The notes under the pieces: generated by a model
Databases searched by the model: none
The model's input: the letters and a program-made list of their open reading frames with translations, nothing else
Told to the model about the DNA's origin: nothing
Position numbers and translations under genes: made by a program
Origin: Saccharicrinis carchari
Lineage (GTDB): Bacteria > Bacteroidota > Bacteroidia > Bacteroidales > Marinilabiliaceae
DNA length: 64,000 nucleotides
NCBI RefSeq assembly: GCF_900182605.1
Contig: NZ_FXTB01000012.1
Span: 1 to 64,000, forward strand
Direction of reading: 5' to 3'
Part shown: in pieces, positions 1-8,594 of the stretch
How positions within the stretch are numbered: position 1 is the stretch's first letter
Layout of the letters: each line of letters opens with the position of its first letter

Positions 1-279
1 GGGCCATTAAGAGATGAACCAGCCTACACAAATATAAAAGAAGTGACGGAATCATCCCGTTTAATATACAATGATCAAAAACTGTATTTTATTGGCATCC
101 CAACTTATTTATTAAATACGCAAAATGATTTCGGATCCGACTGGCATCCCTCCTACCGGGGGCAGCTAAAGATGGCGGCACATATTATTCCTACTTTATC
201 CAATATCCTTAATTGGGATTATGACGATTCAGAATTCAGAATTATTGATTCAGATTTTAACATGCAAAAAACAAAATAG
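1..279 (+). CDS. C-terminal part of a CE2-like SGNH esterase (cut by window start)
   Basis: The reading frame is open from base 1, so the gene begins before the window and only about 92 C-terminal residues are visible. The segment begins GPLRDEPAY and contains GSDWHPSYRGQ. A D-x-H-P motif near the C-terminus is typical of SGNH/GDSL esterases, where it supplies the catalytic Asp/His, and the layout resembles CE2 acetyl-xylan or acetyl-mannan esterases. The inferred role is removal of O-acetyl groups from a polysaccharide. It ends 3 bp before the GH92 gene, so the two are probably one operon for a mannose-containing glycan. The family call rests on the C-terminus only. Confidence 0.6.
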   Translation, partial: GPLRDEPAYTNIKEVTESSRLIYNDQKLYFIGIPTYLLNTQNDFGSDWHPSYRGQLKMAAHIIPTLSNILNWDYDDSEFRIIDSDFNMQKTK

Positions 280-282
280 ATT

Positions 283-2565
283 ATGGTTATAAAAAATATT
301 GGTCGGTATATCCTCGGAGTCGGTTTGTTTTTATCAGCGGCTTGCTCCATGGTAGACAGCGATAATAACTTTAATAAGGATAATAATAAAAACCTGTTGC
401 AATATGTAGATCCATTTATAGGGACAGGTTTTCATGGTCATACATTCCCGGGAGCTGTTGTTCCTCATGGTCGTGTTCAACTGAGCCCCGACACGCATCT
501 GTTTGGTTGGGAAGCAAGTAGTGGCTATCATTACGATGATACTACATTGTATGGCTTTAGCCATACCCATTTAAGTGGCACAGGCATCGGCGACATGGGC
601 GATTTTCTGTTTCTGCCATTTACTGGTTCGTTTCCCGATAAAAAACCCACTGGACATTTTTCTCACGAAAACGAATCGGCACAACCAGGTTATTATCAGG
701 TTAAGGTGCAGCCTTGGAATATAAATGCAGAATTATCTGCAACAAAACGTACGGGATGGCATAAATACACATTCCCGCAACAGGATGAAGCTTGTGTGAT
801 GATAGATCTCTCGCATATCCTTCAGTCCGATTGGGGGCATCATCTGGTGGAGAGCGAAATTGCCCTTTTGGATGAACATACGGTAATTGGCTACCGCTTA
901 ACAAGTGGGTGGGCAGCTAATGATCCGGTTTGGTTCAGGTGTGTATTTGACAAGCCAATTTTGAACCATCAAATACGTGTAAATAACGAAGTATTTAATG
1001 GTAAGGAAGCTGAGGGTAAGGATTTAAAGCTTTACCTATCATTTGGAAGGTTAGATAAGGCCTTGAATGCATCGGTTGGTATTTCAGCTGTAGATGTGGC
1101 AGGAGCCGAACAAAACCTTTCGGAGCTGTCGACTTATACTTCGATTGATCAGGTTGTGCAAGCGGCGCAAAAGGAATGGAGAAGCGAACTCGAAAAAGTA
1201 ACTATCGAAACCGACAATCAGGCAGTACTCATTAATTTTTATACTGCCATGTATCATTCAAAAATTGCTCCCATGCTTTACAGCGACCTCGATGGTCGTT
1301 ATAGGGGCATGGATCAGGAAATTCATCAATCTGACGGAAAGGAGCATTATACGGTTTATTCTTTATGGGATGTTTTCAGAAGTTGGTATCCGTTAATGAC
1401 GATAATAGAACCGGAGCGAGCGCGGGATTGGGGCTATGATCTTTTGGACCATCAGGAAAAGGGTGGCCTGTTACCAAAGTGGCCGCTGAACGGAAATTAT
1501 ACAGGTACTATGGTAGGCTATCCCGCCGTTGCCATTTTGGCGGATGCTATGCAAAAAGGATTACTTGATTCGATTCCTGATAAATTATTGGCCGCAGCCG
1601 TGAAAAGCTCGCAGTGGAACCCTGTGTTTAAAGAAAAACATAAAGGCACACGTGCAGAAAATGTGATGCCTGAGCACATTTACTATAAAGAAAAAATGGG
1701 CTATGTGCCCGTGGATAAATGTACAGAGTCAGTATCGTACGGACTGGAAATGGCTTATTATGATTGGTGCATTGCTGTAATGGCCGAATTAGTTGGCGAC
1801 GCTGAGCTATCCGGTCAATATTACGAAAAAGGCAAGGCCTATGAATATTATTTTGATTCTCAAACGCAATTTATGCGGGGCAAGAAAGCTGACGGAAGTT
1901 GGGATGAAAATTTTAATCCGCGTTTCTCAGATCATCTAAAAAGTGAATTTGTAGAAGGAAATGCCTGGCAATGGACTCCTTTTGTTCCACATGCCATTAA
2001 TGAATTAGGGCAGTTAATGGGTGGAAAGGAAAATTTAGGTATTTGGCTCGATAGTTTATTTACAACCTCCTCTGTTATAGAGGGAGACAATGCTTCGGCA
2101 GATATTACTGGCTTAATAGGTCAGTATGCACATGGTAATGAACCCAGTCATCACGTACCCTATATGTATCAGTTTTCTGATCGCCCGTGGCGAACTCAGG
2201 AAGTATTGGATTCTATATTATATCATTTCTATAAGCCTACCCCCGAAGGGATAATTGGCAATGAGGATTGTGGTCAAATGTCGGCGTGGTATGTTTTAAA
2301 TGCACTTGGCATCTATCAAGTTACTCCCGGTAGGGATGAATTTAGAATTGGCCGACCCATTATAGACAAAGCACGTTTGGCCATTGGGGATGGTTTTTTT
2401 ACCATTAGCGTAATAAATAACTCTCTGCACAATAAATACGTGCAAAAAGTTGAACTCAATGGAAAAAAATTAGAATCTCAAACATTTAGTTATGATGATT
2501 TTAAAGATGGAGGGGAACTTAAAATATACATGTCTGAAAAAAAAATAATTAACTGGATAAATTAA
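283..2565 (+). CDS. GH92 exo-alpha-mannosidase, lipoprotein
   Basis: This is a 760-residue protein with a lipoprotein signal (cleavage before the Cys of LSAAC, about residue 21), so it is anchored in the periplasm or on the surface. The mature protein starts with the GH92 signature YVDPFIGTG and continues with GFSHTHLSGTG. The catalytic half has HGNEPSHHVPYMY, with the expected general-acid Glu at about residue 620, and GNEDCGQMSAWY with Asp at about 662. GH92 enzymes are calcium-dependent inverting alpha-mannosidases of Bacteroidota that trim N-glycans or yeast mannan. Length matches the family. Compare the second GH92 at 58045-60330, where the acid position is Gln. Confidence 0.95.
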   Translation: MVIKNIGRYILGVGLFLSAACSMVDSDNNFNKDNNKNLLQYVDPFIGTGFHGHTFPGAVVPHGRVQLSPDTHLFGWEASSGYHYDDTTLYGFSHTHLSGTGIGDMGDFLFLPFTGSFPDKKPTGHFSHENESAQPGYYQVKVQPWNINAELSATKRTGWHKYTFPQQDEACVMIDLSHILQSDWGHHLVESEIALLDEHTVIGYRLTSGWAANDPVWFRCVFDKPILNHQIRVNNEVFNGKEAEGKDLKLYLSFGRLDKALNASVGISAVDVAGAEQNLSELSTYTSIDQVVQAAQKEWRSELEKVTIETDNQAVLINFYTAMYHSKIAPMLYSDLDGRYRGMDQEIHQSDGKEHYTVYSLWDVFRSWYPLMTIIEPERARDWGYDLLDHQEKGGLLPKWPLNGNYTGTMVGYPAVAILADAMQKGLLDSIPDKLLAAAVKSSQWNPVFKEKHKGTRAENVMPEHIYYKEKMGYVPVDKCTESVSYGLEMAYYDWCIAVMAELVGDAELSGQYYEKGKAYEYYFDSQTQFMRGKKADGSWDENFNPRFSDHLKSEFVEGNAWQWTPFVPHAINELGQLMGGKENLGIWLDSLFTTSSVIEGDNASADITGLIGQYAHGNEPSHHVPYMYQFSDRPWRTQEVLDSILYHFYKPTPEGIIGNEDCGQMSAWYVLNALGIYQVTPGRDEFRIGRPIIDKARLAIGDGFFTISVINNSLHNKYVQKVELNGKKLESQTFSYDDFKDGGELKIYMSEKKIINWIN

Positions 2566-2657
2566 AAGTTAGTACTTTGGAAATTCAGCATAATCAAAAT
2601 ATATGATTATCTATAAATTAGACGCTGCTGTTTTTATAGCTGTAGCTTTGTGAGGTG

Positions 2658-2990
2658 TTTTAATACTTTTCAGCTTAAATCTTAGCTCCTCCCCCATCAT
2701 CTATATTATCCCCCAGCGGTACCCCTCGCGTTACAGCACTTGGCATTACTTAGCGGAAGGTGACCTGAAAAACGGTCACACTATTCCGCTATAGCATGCC
2801 AAGAGCTTTTAACGCCCCGCCAATACCCTTGCAAACAAGGTTTCCTTGCTCCGTAAACTCCGATAAGGAAACTTTTTATTTACAAGCGTGTTTTTTGCTT
2901 ACGCGCCCAAATGGTACAACCCACCGTTGAGTGACGCACCGTGCCGTTTTTGGTTTGCTGCAAGTTATTGATTGCCAAAAGCAACAGAAT
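2658..2990 (+). repeat. Structured dispersed repeat, copy 1
   Basis: This is one of four related intergenic elements in the window; the others start near 24402, 42802 and 45300, all in the same orientation. Hairpin I is nested: CTTGGCAT (2739-2746) with ATGCCAAG (2796-2803), GCGGAA (2753-2758) with TTCCGC (2784-2789), and GTGACC with GGTCAC around the loop TGAAAAAC. Hairpin II spans about 2828-2887, with TTTCCTT pairing AAGGAAA and a basal CTTGCAAA/TTTACAAG stem. Similarity to copy 2 extends further left, from about TTTTCAGCTTAAAT. No reading frame is shared by all copies, so it is probably non-coding: a structured RNA, a non-autonomous mobile element or a recombination substrate. Confidence 0.8.
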
Positions 2991-3051
2991 AGGGGGCTAA
3001 CACCTTTTTTATGAACGCAGCAACAGATTTAAAGCTTGCTTCAAATGGCTC

Positions 3052-3333
3052 TTATTCAAAACGGATTTCTAATCTCATTTCGAGTGCTTTGGCAACTTTT
3101 AAAAGATATTCAACGCTTGGGTTAAATTTTCCGTTCTCCAGCTTTGAAATGTTCCCTTCAGGCTTGTTTATTAATGCTCCAAATTGTGTCTGTGTTAATT
3201 TTCTTTCTTCCCTTAACTGTTTTATTTTAGAGCCAAGCTGCACATTATATAGACTACCGTAAATTACTTTTGGTTCGTCGTCTTTATTCCCCAAAAACTC
3301 TTTTTCCATAGGATAAAGTGTGTTTTTTTTCAT
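3052..3333 (-). CDS. XRE-family helix-turn-helix regulator (HigA-like)
   Basis: This 93-residue protein has a C-terminal Cro/C1-type HTH from about residue 32 on (LGSKIKQLREERKLTQTQFG, then ISKLENGKFNPS). The order resembles HigA-type antitoxins. No toxin-sized frame lies directly upstream (3334-3600) or downstream, so it appears to be an orphan. It sits between repeat copy 1 and the RadC-like gene, on the opposite strand. It may regulate itself or the RadC-like gene, but nothing in the sequence shows its target. Confidence 0.75.
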   Translation of the reverse strand: MKKNTLYPMEKEFLGNKDDEPKVIYGSLYNVQLGSKIKQLREERKLTQTQFGALINKPEGNISKLENGKFNPSVEYLLKVAKALEMRLEIRFE

Positions 3334-3359
3334 CTCATTATAATTATTGATTTATGTGG

Positions 3360-3465
3360 TCCCGATGCATCGGGAGAACTCGCCGATAATGTTTTCCCCT
3401 CCCGCAAAAGCGGGACAAGTTATGTGAGAGGCTACTCTTATAGCCTGCCCCGACCATTCGGGGGC
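3360..3465. other. Cluster of four short hairpins upstream of the XRE gene
   Basis: Four perfect or near-perfect inverted repeats lie within about 105 bp: TCCCGATGCATCGGGA (3360-3375), CCCGC-aaaa-GCGGG (3401-3414), AGGCTA/TAGCCT (3429-3446) and GCCCCGA-ccat-TCGGGG (from 3447). Such GC-rich palindromes stand out in an AT-rich intergenic region. They could be operators, transcription barriers or remnants of interspersed palindromic repeats. No function can be assigned from sequence alone. Confidence 0.55.
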
Positions 3466-3624
3466 TCGTTTCATAACATGTTTGTGTTTTGTTAGAATAC
3501 AATATACATATAGTTGTAATATACTACAACTTCATATAGGTTAATTTCTTCATTGCCCACTGTGGGGAGAGCGGAAGTTCTTATTTATTCAAATTTCCTG
3601 CAAAATACCTACATGCCTCAAAAT

Positions 3625-3704
3625 AGTAAAGGGGAAAAAGCAAGGCTTTTTTCCGTCGGATTTGTTCATTCCGTAAAAAACGGAATGACATAAACCCCTT
3701 GACT
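3625..3704 (+). promoter_or_regulatory. Conserved three-way-junction leader upstream of the RadC-like gene
   Basis: The outer stem AGTAAAGGGG (3625-3634) pairs with CCCCTTGACT (3695-3704) with one mismatch. It encloses arm 1, AAAAAGC-aag-GCTTTTT (3635-3651), and arm 2, TCATTCCG-N7-CGGAATGA (3666-3688). The same architecture lies upstream of ArdC at 43081-43162. There arm 2 and the outer stem are the same sequence, but arm 1 is CGGTTTT/AAAACCG, a different sequence that still pairs. The start codon follows about 93 nt later, after an AAATCCC..GGCA..GGGT box that ArdC also has. It could be an RNA leader, a protein-binding cruciform or a single-stranded-DNA promoter. Confidence 0.6.
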
Positions 3705-3797
3705 TATTTTTCATCATCCGGTCTTTAAGCACAAAATTTAATTAAAACAGGTGTGCTTGATACCATTAAAAAATCCCAAAGGCATGGGTATTAAATT

Positions 3798-4244
3798 ATG
3801 AATGAATACAATTTCCCACAAGTTGAATTAAAGTATGTATTAGACAGTAAACCCATTTATAAAATAAATGGACCTAGTGATATTTGCCGATATGCACGAT
3901 CTCTTTATGATGGAGATACTATATCACACAGAGAGTTTTTCTTTGTTATCTTCTTAAACCGTTCAAATCATATTTCGGGATATTATAAAGCTTCGGAAGG
4001 TGGAATATCCGGAACAGTCGTCGATGTTCGTACTATTTTTCAAGCGGCGCTACTTAGCCAAGCTTCGGGATGTATTATAACGCACAACCATCCATCAGGC
4101 AATCTTGAACCATCACAACAAGACATGGCCATCACAAATAAAATTAAAGCTGCGGCAAAGATGCTGGATATCGCGTTACTAGACCATATAATTGTCAATG
4201 CTTTTGATGAGTACTACAGTTTTGCAAATGAAGGGGCTTTATAG
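3798..4244 (+). CDS. RadC-like JAB/MPN-domain protein
   Basis: This 148-residue protein consists almost entirely of a RadC-type JAMM domain. The metal-binding signature is HNHPSGN at residues 96-102 with Asp109 in SQQDMA, i.e. HxH(x10)D. It lacks the N-terminal helix-hairpin-helix part of full RadC, as is usual for the short RadC-like genes on Bacteroidota plasmids and integrative elements. The biochemical role is unsettled; proteins of this kind are frequently found with anti-restriction genes such as ArdC. It is a single gene with its own leader (3625-3704) and its own terminator, which overlaps the stop codon. Confidence 0.85.
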   Translation: MNEYNFPQVELKYVLDSKPIYKINGPSDICRYARSLYDGDTISHREFFFVIFLNRSNHISGYYKASEGGISGTVVDVRTIFQAALLSQASGCIITHNHPSGNLEPSQQDMAITNKIKAAAKMLDIALLDHIIVNAFDEYYSFANEGAL

Positions 4245-4254
4245 CCCTTTTTTT
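4231..4254 (+). terminator. Intrinsic terminator straddling the RadC-like stop codon
   Basis: GGGCT pairs with AGCCC around a 4-nt loop, extended by A/T pairs, and runs into seven T residues. The stop codon TAG (4242-4244) lies inside the hairpin. Confidence 0.8.
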
Positions 4255-4547
4255 ATCAATTCAGATTATAATTAGGCCTAATGACTACATAGCTGCGAAA
4301 ACGCAAACAATTTTACATCTATCAGTATATTAAGAGGATACACTTAGTGTGTTGTGTAAAAATAACAAATCGAGTTTGCTTTTTGCATATAATCTGACCC
4401 GTGACTAATATGTTGCCCATTAGCCACTTCATGGGTTCAGCAAATAATAGTTGGCCTAAATCACAGCTATGTTGGTCACCGGGCCATTTACGCTAGGATT
4501 AATCATGGAAAAATATTTACCTTTAACAAGGTGAAAAAACACGGGAT
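4255..4547. other. Intergenic, no gene seen
   Basis: This AT-rich spacer lies between the RadC-like terminator and the secreted-protein gene. I see no coding frame, no RNA gene and no copy of the window's repeat families. A promoter for the downstream gene presumably lies in its last 100 bp, but no clear element was identified. Confidence 0.5.
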
Positions 4548-5399
4548 ATGAAAAGATTTTTAATTTTTACTGTTCTGGCTGTAAGCTTCTCGATATGCGC
4601 GATAGGGCAGAACCTTGCGTTTATAGGCGAGAAAAGTTTTCCTTGCACGGAAACCTTCATCCTAAAATCGAACTCGGATAATGATTTTATCGCCGACCTA
4701 AAACTTGTATTCGCGAAGGATGGGGAGAAGGAGCTATTGATAATCAGCTCGAAACTGGTGAGCACGGTAAGGATAAGCGGAAAGCTTATCGTGTACCTTG
4801 ATGACGGCTCTGTCATTGCCTGTGACGACAAAGGCATAAAGGACAACATGGATGATGTGGCGATAACAGCCTATTACCTGACCTCTGCTGATATCCGTAA
4901 ACTGGAAAAAAGCAATATCAACACGGTACGGTATGTGGTTAAATGTGAAGAATGCCTCTCGAACGCGATATATGAGGGCATCTACACCGCCTCAAACAAA
5001 GGAGACTTGGAAACCGATTTTATGTCCGTGACTACTAGATTCTTTAACCAAACTGAAGAACAACCATATATACCACACAAACAAAAGAGCGAAACAGAAA
5101 GAAAGCCTTACATAACAAATATGGCTCCTGGTCTTTCATTAAAAGGACGCTCATTATTAGGACCATTGCCAGCTCCTAATTATAGCGTTCAGGAAGAAGG
5201 TATAGTTGTTATTGCAATAACTGTAAATAAAAAAGGAAATGTGGTTAATGCCGAATTTGAGTTGAAAGGTTCAACTACTCAAAACAGACAATTGATATCT
5301 GCAGCTTTAAAAGCAGCATCTCAGACTAGATTTAATTCTGATTCTAATGCAGCAGCTTTTCAACGAGGTTCTATTACCTATCATTTTGAACTTAATTAA
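4548..5399 (+). CDS. Secreted protein with a TonB-like C-terminal domain
   Basis: The protein has 283 residues. A signal peptide covers about residues 1-20 (ending CAIGQ). The next 150 residues match no family I recognise and contain a Cys pair, CEEC. The last 80 or so residues (from GRSLLGPLPAPNYS) resemble the C-terminal domain of TonB-type energy transducers (GIVVIAITVNKKGNVV..., ending SITYHFELN). Unlike TonB it has no N-terminal membrane anchor and no proline-rich linker, only a short charged stretch around residue 180. It could be a periplasmic domain protein that touches TonB-dependent receptors. Codon use looks GC-richer in the first half and AT-richer from about 5035 on, hinting at a composite origin. 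It is a single gene. Confidence 0.55.
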   Translation: MKRFLIFTVLAVSFSICAIGQNLAFIGEKSFPCTETFILKSNSDNDFIADLKLVFAKDGEKELLIISSKLVSTVRISGKLIVYLDDGSVIACDDKGIKDNMDDVAITAYYLTSADIRKLEKSNINTVRYVVKCEECLSNAIYEGIYTASNKGDLETDFMSVTTRFFNQTEEQPYIPHKQKSETERKPYITNMAPGLSLKGRSLLGPLPAPNYSVQEEGIVVIAITVNKKGNVVNAEFELKGSTTQNRQLISAALKAASQTRFNSDSNAAAFQRGSITYHFELN

Positions 5400-5896
5400 A
5401 GAAATAGTCTCACGAAACCAATTTATAGGGAAAAGGATAGGACTTTTTTTTGGTGACAAAGTATACCTTTTCCCCTTGTTTGCCCAAATTTAGCACTTAC
5501 CCCCGCATTACTTATGACCGCTTGTGTGTGCCTCGTTATTCCTTCCGACTATTTCTATTATCTTGTCTATTAGTGGTTTAAACTTTATGAATAATTTTTG
5601 CGATGCATTATCAAGTATTTAGTTCTCAAATTGAGGTTTCGTGAGGCAGGTTAGGCAAGGCTGAGCATCAAGCTGTCTGAAATTTAATAAGGAAGTTCTC
5701 ATGAAAATGGGGCCTTACCTTATTTTAAAGTGGGTTAAAGGTATGGTTGGCGTGAAGAGTGATTGTGCTTATACTTGACGAACCACTGTACAAGTGACTC
5801 GTGAAAAAAGAGCATATGTAACAATAAACGCTTTGGATATTAGTGTTTTTATAAAAGTGTGTCCGTTTTTTTTATGTCTTTAGATGTTGCTTATGA
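5400..5896. other. Intergenic, no gene seen
   Basis: About 500 bp separate the secreted-protein gene from the terminator of PUL1. I see no plausible coding frame, no RNA gene and none of the window's repeats. Confidence 0.5.
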
Positions 5897-5941
5897 TAAA
5901 AAAGCCCAGGCACCATCTTTTGTCGATGAAAAACCCGGGCC
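5897..5941 (-). terminator. Terminator of the PUL1 operon
   Basis: Read on the minus strand, GCCCGGG pairs with CCTGGGC (one G-T wobble) and is followed directly by six T residues. It lies about 35 bp past the last gene of the seven-gene minus-strand operon. Confidence 0.7.
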
Positions 5942-5974
5942 TTCCCTTTTTACAAGAATTCTACCCTATAAAGC

Positions 5975-7027
5975 TTATTCTAATGGTTTTTCTAAATTAT
6001 AGATTGACTGAACCTGCGCATCGCTTAAAACAGTTTTATAAATTCTAACTTCATCCATCATACCATGGAAGTATCCTCCCCAGGCAAGAGGAATAATTTT
6101 GTCGTTATCGTAGTTAGAGTCATCGGCTGCATACACATCAGTATCCCTACCAAAAACAAGATCGTTGGGTGAAGAAACAAGTGTTCCCGGGGTATCTTCC
6201 CACACCTGCGCTTTTGTTCCGTTTACATAGAAAGTTGTTTTCCCATCCCCTACTGTTACTGCTAGGTGATACCACGTTTGAATATCAAGTTCGGGCTCGG
6301 TGTCTTTGTCAAAAATACCGTCGGTAGTTGCAACAGTGAAGAAAGCTTTGTTTACCGATTGGAGCTGAAACTTGTACCCATTCCATGAGTGCAATCCGAT
6401 AAAACGATTGTTCTCAAGTATTTCCGCAGCATTTACCCAAACAGCTATTGAAATAGTTTGCGGGCTAAATGCCGGGTTGTTCGGTATTTTTACATACGCC
6501 CCCATATCGAATGAAAGTGCTTTGCCTTGATTTCCATAGCGGTCTTCTGCCCATACGGGCAATCCACCGCCCCAAGTGTCGGCACCGCTTGTGAGGGTTC
6601 CGTGAAAGTCATTGCCGGAGTGATCGGTAAGGGTGGTTCCTGAACCATCGTCAAAGGTCCAATGACCTATAAGAGCTGTTGGGGCTATGGCCTCTACCAC
6701 TTTAGAGTTGTAAACACCTATCGCTTCGTTCAGCGCAATTAAGGTGTTATCAACCGCCGTCTGAAGAGCATCGGGAGCGCTATTGACAAGTTTTGCATTG
6801 TCAATTACAGCTTGAAGAGCTACTTTGGAACCAGGGATGTACTGCCCCTCGGCAGTTCCTTCTTCTGTACCTGCAATAAGATCTTCGGCCACTTTAATTT
6901 TGGCCGCCAATTCAGTTTTATCAACTGAAACCGGATCATCATCGTCGTCGCTACAGGAGTTAAAGGAAATAAAACTTCCTGTAAGCAATACGATTACAAA
7001 CATGTTCATCCATTTAAAATTTTTCAT
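5975..7027 (-). CDS. LamG-domain lipoprotein, probable surface glycan-binding protein
   Basis: The 350-residue product has a lipoprotein signal (NSCSDDDDD, Cys at about 25); the acidic stretch after the Cys fits the lipoprotein export signal that sends Bacteroidota lipoproteins to the cell surface. Residues 35-112 form a helical FIVAR-like segment. Residues 118-345 are a concanavalin A-like LamG fold (LIGHWTFDDGSG near its start, DEVRIYKTVLSDAQV near its end), as in laminin-G3 carbohydrate-binding modules. It is the last gene of the PUL1 operon, right after SusD, the usual place of a SusE/F-like surface glycan-binding protein. Binding rather than catalysis is inferred from fold and position. 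Confidence 0.8.
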   Translation of the reverse strand: MKNFKWMNMFVIVLLTGSFISFNSCSDDDDDPVSVDKTELAAKIKVAEDLIAGTEEGTAEGQYIPGSKVALQAVIDNAKLVNSAPDALQTAVDNTLIALNEAIGVYNSKVVEAIAPTALIGHWTFDDGSGTTLTDHSGNDFHGTLTSGADTWGGGLPVWAEDRYGNQGKALSFDMGAYVKIPNNPAFSPQTISIAVWVNAAEILENNRFIGLHSWNGYKFQLQSVNKAFFTVATTDGIFDKDTEPELDIQTWYHLAVTVGDGKTTFYVNGTKAQVWEDTPGTLVSSPNDLVFGRDTDVYAADDSNYDNDKIIPLAWGGYFHGMMDEVRIYKTVLSDAQVQSIYNLEKPLE

Positions 7028-7071
7028 GTGATTGAATTTTGATTAATAAATAAAAACTAATTTAATTACGG

Positions 7072-8553
7072 CTAATTGCTTATCTGATTGTTAATATCTA
7101 CTTCGTTTTGGGGTATCGGAAAAAATCTATGTTCATCATATTGAAAGTTGGTTTCTGAAAGTTTTTCTTCGGAATATGTTTTTCCATAGCGCATCAGATC
7201 ATAAAATCTATGGAACTCAAAACCCAGCTCTACCCTTCTTTCGTTACGGATTATTTCTCGTAAGATACCTTGATCCGTTGTGACAACATCTTTAAGGAGA
7301 TTTGGCGGGATAGCTCCAAATCCTTGGATCGACTCATCATAAAGGAAGCTCTCCCTTGCTCTTTTTCTGACCTCGTTTAAAGGTGATAGTGCCAAGGTGC
7401 TCCTGGAAAGTTCATTGAGCGCTTCTGCTTTTATCAATAGGATTTCCGCATATCGCATAAATATATAGTTAAGATTGCCGTTGCCCTTTAGGCCGGCGGG
7501 TATCTCTGATAAAGGCTGGAGATGTTTTTTTTGAATATATCCGGTGGGTGACCAAGTGGGATCAAACGCCTCGCCGTTAATCCATTCTGAACCTTCTCTG
7601 CCTAATGTGTAATCTAAACGAGGGTCAGAAGCTCCATCCGCATTTTTTTCAAAAGCGCTTACAAAATCTTTGGTGGGGACATTAAAAAAGTAGCCGTTTT
7701 CGGCCTGTGGCGCAAACCATTGGTTTAAAATATTTCCTTGAAACGGATCTTGGTCGCTTAAGTGCTGTATCTCAAATAGGGACTCGGCGTTGTTTTGGGT
7801 TCCGAATTTAAAATTGTGACTGTAAATGGGCATAAGGGAATAGAGCCCAAGAAGCTCGATGTCGTCAATAGCATTTAAACAAAGTTCATATTTTTTCTGA
7901 AATAAATAAACTTTTGCCAAAAGACCCAATGCTGCGCCTTTTGTTGCCCTACCCTGTTGCACGCCGGTGGCAGACAAAGCTTCGGCAGATTCAATCAAGT
8001 CGGTTTCAATTTTTTCGTAAATTTTAGCGACCGATGATATGGGTACGTGCAAGTCTTTTTCGGTAACGGCCGGTTCAACTTTAAGGGGTATTTCGCCAAA
8101 TATATTTACTAAATGGAAATAATAGTATGCCCTCAGGAATTTGGCCTCGGCCGTAGTTGTCTCTTTTACTTCTGGACTAACATTGGCACTTAGGCGATAA
8201 ATTACATCGTTCGACCTTGATATCCCTTCGTAATATCTTTGCCAGATGCTTTCGAGAAATCCATTGTCCCTTGTATAAGTAAACTGTCCGATAAATTCAA
8301 TTTCACTTTGGTCTCCAGGAACGCCACCTTTAATGGCGTCGTCGGAAGCAACATCGCCATAGACCCACAAAGGGTTCTCAATGCTGGTAAAGCTTGCCGG
8401 CTGATAGGCCGCGGTGAGGGCAAGCATGGCATGCTCATCGGTTTGAAAAAAGGTTGCACTTGTATATATGCCTTCCATTTCCTCCTTCAGGAAGTCGGTG
8501 CATCCCGTCAACAAAAGGACAGCTACGATTAATATACGGAATAATTTTATCAT
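7072..8553 (-). CDS. susD-like: SusD-like glycan-binding lipoprotein (PUL1)
   Basis: This RagB/SusD-family lipoprotein is the partner lid of the SusC transporter. The signal is MIKLFRILIVAVLLLTGC, and the chosen ATG places the lipid Cys at residue 18. An in-frame ATG at 8589, 5 bp after the SusC stop, is also possible and would suggest translational coupling. Typical SusD features are ATFFQTDEHAMLALTAAY near the N-terminus, TPR-like helices with ATTAEAKFLRAYYYFHLV, and a C-terminus with NERRVELGFEFHRFYDLMRYG followed by FFPIPQNEVDIN. It lies between SusC and the LamG lipoprotein in one operon. Confidence 0.95.
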   Translation of the reverse strand: MIKLFRILIVAVLLLTGCTDFLKEEMEGIYTSATFFQTDEHAMLALTAAYQPASFTSIENPLWVYGDVASDDAIKGGVPGDQSEIEFIGQFTYTRDNGFLESIWQRYYEGISRSNDVIYRLSANVSPEVKETTTAEAKFLRAYYYFHLVNIFGEIPLKVEPAVTEKDLHVPISSVAKIYEKIETDLIESAEALSATGVQQGRATKGAALGLLAKVYLFQKKYELCLNAIDDIELLGLYSLMPIYSHNFKFGTQNNAESLFEIQHLSDQDPFQGNILNQWFAPQAENGYFFNVPTKDFVSAFEKNADGASDPRLDYTLGREGSEWINGEAFDPTWSPTGYIQKKHLQPLSEIPAGLKGNGNLNYIFMRYAEILLIKAEALNELSRSTLALSPLNEVRKRARESFLYDESIQGFGAIPPNLLKDVVTTDQGILREIIRNERRVELGFEFHRFYDLMRYGKTYSEEKLSETNFQYDEHRFFPIPQNEVDINNQISN

Positions 8554-8594
8554 GGCTATATAGATTTTATTTTTTACAGAACTAATCATTACGG

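Noticed and set aside
3334-3624. A HigB-type toxin partner for the HigA-like XRE gene
   Set aside because: No frame of suitable size on either side on the same strand, so a toxin-antitoxin pair is not supported.
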